Assembly: GCA_014380825.1 (NCBI GenBank)
Contig: JACMJD010000631.1
Location: 1-7,621, forward strand
Source: Phycisphaerae bacterium
GTDB taxonomy: Bacteria; Planctomycetota; Phycisphaerae; Tepidisphaerales; Tepidisphaeraceae
Direction: 5' to 3'
Length of the DNA stretch: 7,621 nucleotides
Made by a program: the position numbers and the translations under genes. The notes under the pieces are model-generated. The model was not told the DNA's origin and searched no databases. It saw only the letters and a program-made list of their open reading frames with translations. Shown in pieces: positions 5,599 to 7,621 of the stretch; position 1 is the first letter of the stretch, and every line of letters begins with the position of its first letter.

Positions 5599-6702
5599 TC
5601 ATCCCGCTTTTGCGGGATAGTGTTTAGGTGGACTGGACGGATGCGGGATCGTCGGCTCGTGGGCTCGCGGGTGCGCGCCGTTGTAGACGTCCTTCATCCG
5701 GCTCGTCGTCAGGTGCGTGTAGATCTGCGTCGTGCTCAGGCTCTGGTGTCCCAGCAGCTCCTGAACGCTGCGCAGGTCGGCGCCGTTATTCAGCAGATGC
5801 GTCGCGAAGCTGTGACGCAGCGTGTGCGGACTGATTCCCGGATCCAGGCCGGCCGTCACGAGATATTTGTCCAACTTGCGGCGGACCGAGCGGGTGCTCA
5901 GCGGCTCGCCATGCTTATTGAGGAACACGCGCGTTGCATGCGTGCTCGCCTGACAGCGGCTGTCCAAGGCGCGCAGATCGAAATAGCGCTGGACGGCTTT
6001 AATCGCCTGCGAACCGATCGGCGTCAGGCGGTCCTTGCGGCCCTTGCCGCGAACGCGGAGAACGCCTTCCTGCAGATCGATGTCGCTCGTTTCCAGCTCG
6101 ACCAGTTCGCTCACGCGAATGCCGGAGCTGTAGAGGACTTCGAGCATCGCCTTGTCGCGCGAGCTGAGCAGATCGGCGTCGCCCGGTGCATCCAGCAGCT
6201 TCTGAACCTGTTCCAGGTCCAGACACTTAGGCAGGCGCTTTTCCTGCTTGGGCGTGCGGATCGTGCTGAGCGGATTCACCGTCACCAGTCCGCGACGGAT
6301 CAGGAACTTGTAGAAGCTGCGCAGCGTCGCGAGTTTTCGCGCCGTCGTGCTCTTCGTGTAGTTCTGTGCGTACAGGTACGCCAGGAACTCGCGGATGGTC
6401 AGCGGCTCGCAGCCGACCTGCTTCTCGTCGAGCGAGTTGCCCGAGCGTGGCTGGTTGGCGTGTGATGCGCCGATCTCACCGCTGAGGAACTGCCCGAACT
6501 GAATCAGGTCTGCTCCATAGCTCTTGACGGTGTAATCGGAGAAATGCTTTTCCAGATGCAGGTAATCGAGGAACTGCTGCACGAGCGGAGAGAAGTTCTT
6601 CTTCTCTGGCGCGTGATGCCCGCCCTGTCGTGCGGAGTCGATCGAGTGCGTCGGAAATGATTGCGATGGTGTCGCGGTGGTCGAGGTGGCGCTGGTGCTC
6701 AT
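5599..6702 (-). CDS. xerC: Tyrosine recombinase XerC/XerD
   Basis: A 367-residue site-specific tyrosine recombinase of the Xer group, which resolves chromosome dimers at dif with FtsK. The N-terminal core-binding domain (about 37-150) has FLDYLHLEKHFSDYTVKSY (44-62) and KLATLRSFYKFLIRRG (123-138). The catalytic domain carries the full set: Arg196 (SSGIRVSEL), Lys220 (RGKGRKDR), His293 and Arg296 (SPHTLRHSFATH), His319 (LLGHQSLSTTQ) and the nucleophile Tyr328 (TQIYTHL). VQELLGH and the HPRA end favour XerC, but XerC and XerD cannot be told apart safely. Odd points: a Ser/Thr-rich N-terminal tail (1-36), a ~27-residue insert in the N-domain (73-99), and a Pro-rich tail of 20 residues after HPRA whose last codons lie in a hairpin repeat. 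The ATG at 6702 is preferred over an in-frame TTG at 6738; neither has a Shine-Dalgarno sequence. Confidence 0.93.
   Translation of the reverse strand: MSTSATSTTATPSQSFPTHSIDSARQGGHHAPEKKNFSPLVQQFLDYLHLEKHFSDYTVKSYGADLIQFGQFLSGEIGASHANQPRSGNSLDEKQVGCEPLTIREFLAYLYAQNYTKSTTARKLATLRSFYKFLIRRGLVTVNPLSTIRTPKQEKRLPKCLDLEQVQKLLDAPGDADLLSSRDKAMLEVLYSSGIRVSELVELETSDIDLQEGVLRVRGKGRKDRLTPIGSQAIKAVQRYFDLRALDSRCQASTHATRVFLNKHGEPLSTRSVRRKLDKYLVTAGLDPGISPHTLRHSFATHLLNNGADLRSVQELLGHQSLSTTQIYTHLTTSRMKDVYNGAHPRAHEPTIPHPSSPPKHYPAKAG
5601..5618. repeat. Perfect hairpin overlapping the 3' end of xerC
   Basis: ATCCCGC (5601-5607) and GCGGGAT (5612-5618) flank TTTT, giving a 7-bp stem with an AAAA loop on the coding strand. 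It encodes the C-terminal PAKAG of the recombinase and runs into its stop codon. With the two hairpins upstream it forms a cluster of three stem-loops in 93 bp. It is likely a dispersed repeat that has been taken into the reading frame. Confidence 0.55.
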
Positions 6703-6749
6703 AAAAACCGAGTTGGCATGAAGGACATACCAGTGCAAAAGCCACTCGG
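6703..6749 (-). promoter_or_regulatory. Terminator-like stem-loop with U5 tract abutting the xerC start codon
   Basis: On the minus strand CCGAGTGGC (6749-6741) pairs with GCCAACTCGG (6717-6708) through nine pairs and a one-base bulge, with a 23-base loop. TTTTT (6707-6703) follows and the ATG (6702) comes directly after. This is the form of an intrinsic terminator or attenuator, though the loop is long. It may end transcripts from the upstream small gene or control recombinase expression. Confidence 0.4.
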
Positions 6750-6808
6750 CCGGCGACTCCGGGTGGCAACACGCGTGAGGCGATCCTCGACACTCACGAA
6801 GGAAACGT

Positions 6809-6836
6809 TGAACGATGAATTATGAACGATGAATAA
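6809..6836. repeat. Two tandem copies of a 14-bp repeat
   Basis: TGAACGATGAATTA (6809-6822) is followed at once by TGAACGATGAATAA (6823-6836), differing at one base. It lies in the 182-bp gap between the 79-residue gene and xerC and is AT-rich compared with its surroundings. The minus strand contains CATAAT (6824-6819), a near -10 box, but no -35 element at proper spacing was found. Function unknown. The rest of the gap holds only the stem-loop next to the xerC start. Confidence 0.7.
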
Positions 6837-6884
6837 AATCTGGCTTCATCTGCTCGCAACTCGTCGTTCTGTTCCAATAACTTC

Positions 6885-7124
6885 CTACGCAGCTTTCTTC
6901 GGCAAAAAGGTCTTCAATTCTTTCGCCAAATGCTGACCAAGCTGATGGGACAGCACGGCGGCGTCGAACCAGTCGAAGTGCATCTCGCGCTTGTTGACCA
7001 TTTCGATCAGCGCATCGAGCACTTTCGCTTCCTGTCCGACCTCGTATCGAAAGCAGAAATGATCCTTGCCCTTCAGGAGTGACAGGGTCTTCACTGTTGG
7101 CGTTGGCGTGGACGTCGATTCCAT
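6885..7124 (-). CDS. Small unknown protein, 79 residues
   Basis: I do not recognise this family. The protein has a short Ser/Thr/Pro-rich head (1-12), then a compact soluble region with DHFCFRYEVGQE (21-32), a probable helix VLDALIEMVNKREMHFDWFDAA (35-56) and a second helix SHQLGQHLAKELKTFL (59-74), ending in a basic KKAA. There is no signal peptide or membrane segment. It is called real because it has a good Shine-Dalgarno sequence, GGGAG (7137-7133), eight bases before its ATG, natural amino acid composition and no better frame on either strand. It starts 34 bp after the end of the upstream minus-strand gene, so the two are probably co-transcribed. It is likely a lineage-specific planctomycete protein. 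Confidence 0.75.
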   Translation of the reverse strand: MESTSTPTPTVKTLSLLKGKDHFCFRYEVGQEAKVLDALIEMVNKREMHFDWFDAAVLSHQLGQHLAKELKTFLPKKAA

Positions 7125-7158
7125 CTACGTATCTCCCGCGAATCAGAAGTCGAGGCAT

Positions 7159-7621
7159 TCACTTGACCCTGGCAATCACCTGCTCGATGAGTTCGTGGTA
7201 GACGAACCCGTTGTAGCGATCGATGCTCGCCAGATATTCTTTTGTTCCCATCGGCCCCACCGGATCATTTCGACCGGCGGCGTATCTCAGCAGCGCTTCG
7301 CGCACGGAGCCGTTGGCCGCATCAAACATGCCCACCGCCTGCACGAATGCGGGCGATGAACCGGGCGCCGGCAGCGATTGATCCGCGCTCGGCGCCGCTT
7401 GTCGCGCCAGCTCTCGCGGATCCACACTTGCCGGCCGCGCCCAATCGTCCGGGCGACTCAGCACCTGCAAGCTCGCGCCGATCTTCGGCGGCATGTACGG
7501 GTCGTACGCGGTGATCGTCGGCACGATGATTCGATCGCACCCGAGCATCTCGCACACCAGCGCCGCCTGCTGTTCCGACTGAATCTTGTCGATGTTCAGC
7601 CGCGCATAAACCTCGGCCACC
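7159..7621 (-). CDS. Unknown protein, C-terminal part, 5' end beyond the window
   Basis: The open frame enters from the right edge, so the GTG at 7620 is probably internal; about 154 residues are seen. Sequence blocks, counting from that GTG, are QAALVCEMLGCDRIIVPTIT (18-37), AYDPYMPPKIGASLQVL (38-54), a Pro/Ala/Ser-rich linker (57-90) and a helical end with DRYNGFVYHELIEQVIARVK (134-153). The pattern of a helix, then GCDRIIVPTITAYDPY and a beta strand, recalls periplasmic lipoproteins of the CsgG/LpoB type that assemble at the outer membrane, but this is only a resemblance in style and I do not assign it. The N-terminus, which would show any lipobox, is outside. It lies upstream of the 79-residue gene in the same direction. 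Confidence 0.75.
   Translation of the reverse strand, partial: VAEVYARLNIDKIQSEQQAALVCEMLGCDRIIVPTITAYDPYMPPKIGASLQVLSRPDDWARPASVDPRELARQAAPSADQSLPAPGSSPAFVQAVGMFDAANGSVREALLRYAAGRNDPVGPMGTKEYLASIDRYNGFVYHELIEQVIARVK

Noticed and set aside
5620..6465. Plus-strand open frame of 281 codons opposite xerC
   Set aside because: It is a shadow of the recombinase frame, rich in Arg, Ala and Gln, without motifs; xerC has all catalytic residues.
5599..6738. Integron or phage integrase instead of housekeeping Xer
   Set aside because: No cassette, att-like duplication, tRNA or phage gene is nearby, and the motifs (VQELLGH, LSTTQIYTHL, HPRA) are those of chromosomal XerC/XerD.
6476..6793. Minus-strand open frame with CPSC, at first sight a zinc-ribbon fragment
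   Set aside because: Only one Cys pair is present, and most of the frame overlaps the real xerC frame.
6774..6798. Inverted repeat CGTGAG/CTCACG as a terminator of the 79-residue gene
   Set aside because: Only six pairs with a 13-base loop and no U-tract; expected by chance in such GC-rich DNA.
6820..7158. Alternative minus-strand frame of 112 codons over the 79-residue gene
   Set aside because: Its translation is Arg/Ser-rich and lacks a ribosome binding site; the 79-residue frame has a Shine-Dalgarno sequence and a protein-like composition.

Overview
The window is GC-rich, densely coding bacterial chromosome, most likely from a planctomycete, perhaps the Phycisphaerae. The lineage call is inference and rests on three things. 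An intergenic hairpin at 852-872 reads TTGFQPV when translated on the minus strand, a string I recall from many planctomycete intergenic repeats. Most genes lack a Shine-Dalgarno sequence. The proteins look planctomycete-like overall. No tRNA, rRNA, CRISPR array, insertion sequence or phage gene is visible.

Layout. Positions 1-809 (+) hold the C-terminal two thirds of an archaeal-type cofactor-independent phosphoglycerate mutase family protein (ApgM family; possibly a homoserine kinase). A hairpin-rich repeat at 809-872 leads straight into 879-1907 (+), a prenyltransferase/squalene-cyclase-fold (alpha/alpha toroid) protein of unknown reaction. It converges on 1967-3076 (-), a PAS plus HD-GYP protein that probably degrades cyclic di-GMP. 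A 92-bp divergent region carries a near-consensus promoter only about 12 bases before the start of aspartate kinase lysC (3169-4392, +). That gene is followed after one base by an anchored or secreted thermonuclease-like protein (4394-4993, +), and then by a small DUF4870 membrane protein (5051-5506, +).

A strong, probably bidirectional, terminator and two further hairpins (5526-5618) separate the plus-strand genes from a minus-strand set: the Xer tyrosine recombinase (5599-6702), a 79-residue unknown protein (6885-7124) and the C-terminal part of another unknown protein (7159-7621).

How the genes fit together. The clearest pathway signal is aspartate-family amino acid synthesis: lysC makes aspartyl phosphate, and the ApgM-family protein 2.4 kb upstream could be the homoserine kinase of the same pathway. 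lysC appears to carry an in-frame internal start for a separate regulatory beta subunit and is predicted to be transcribed almost leaderless. The other genes look like ordinary single-function housekeeping or signalling genes. I see no new defence or mobile system. The most unusual material is the set of short perfect hairpins between genes, several with a GAA loop. One of them supplies the last codons and the stop of the recombinase, and another sits just before a start codon.
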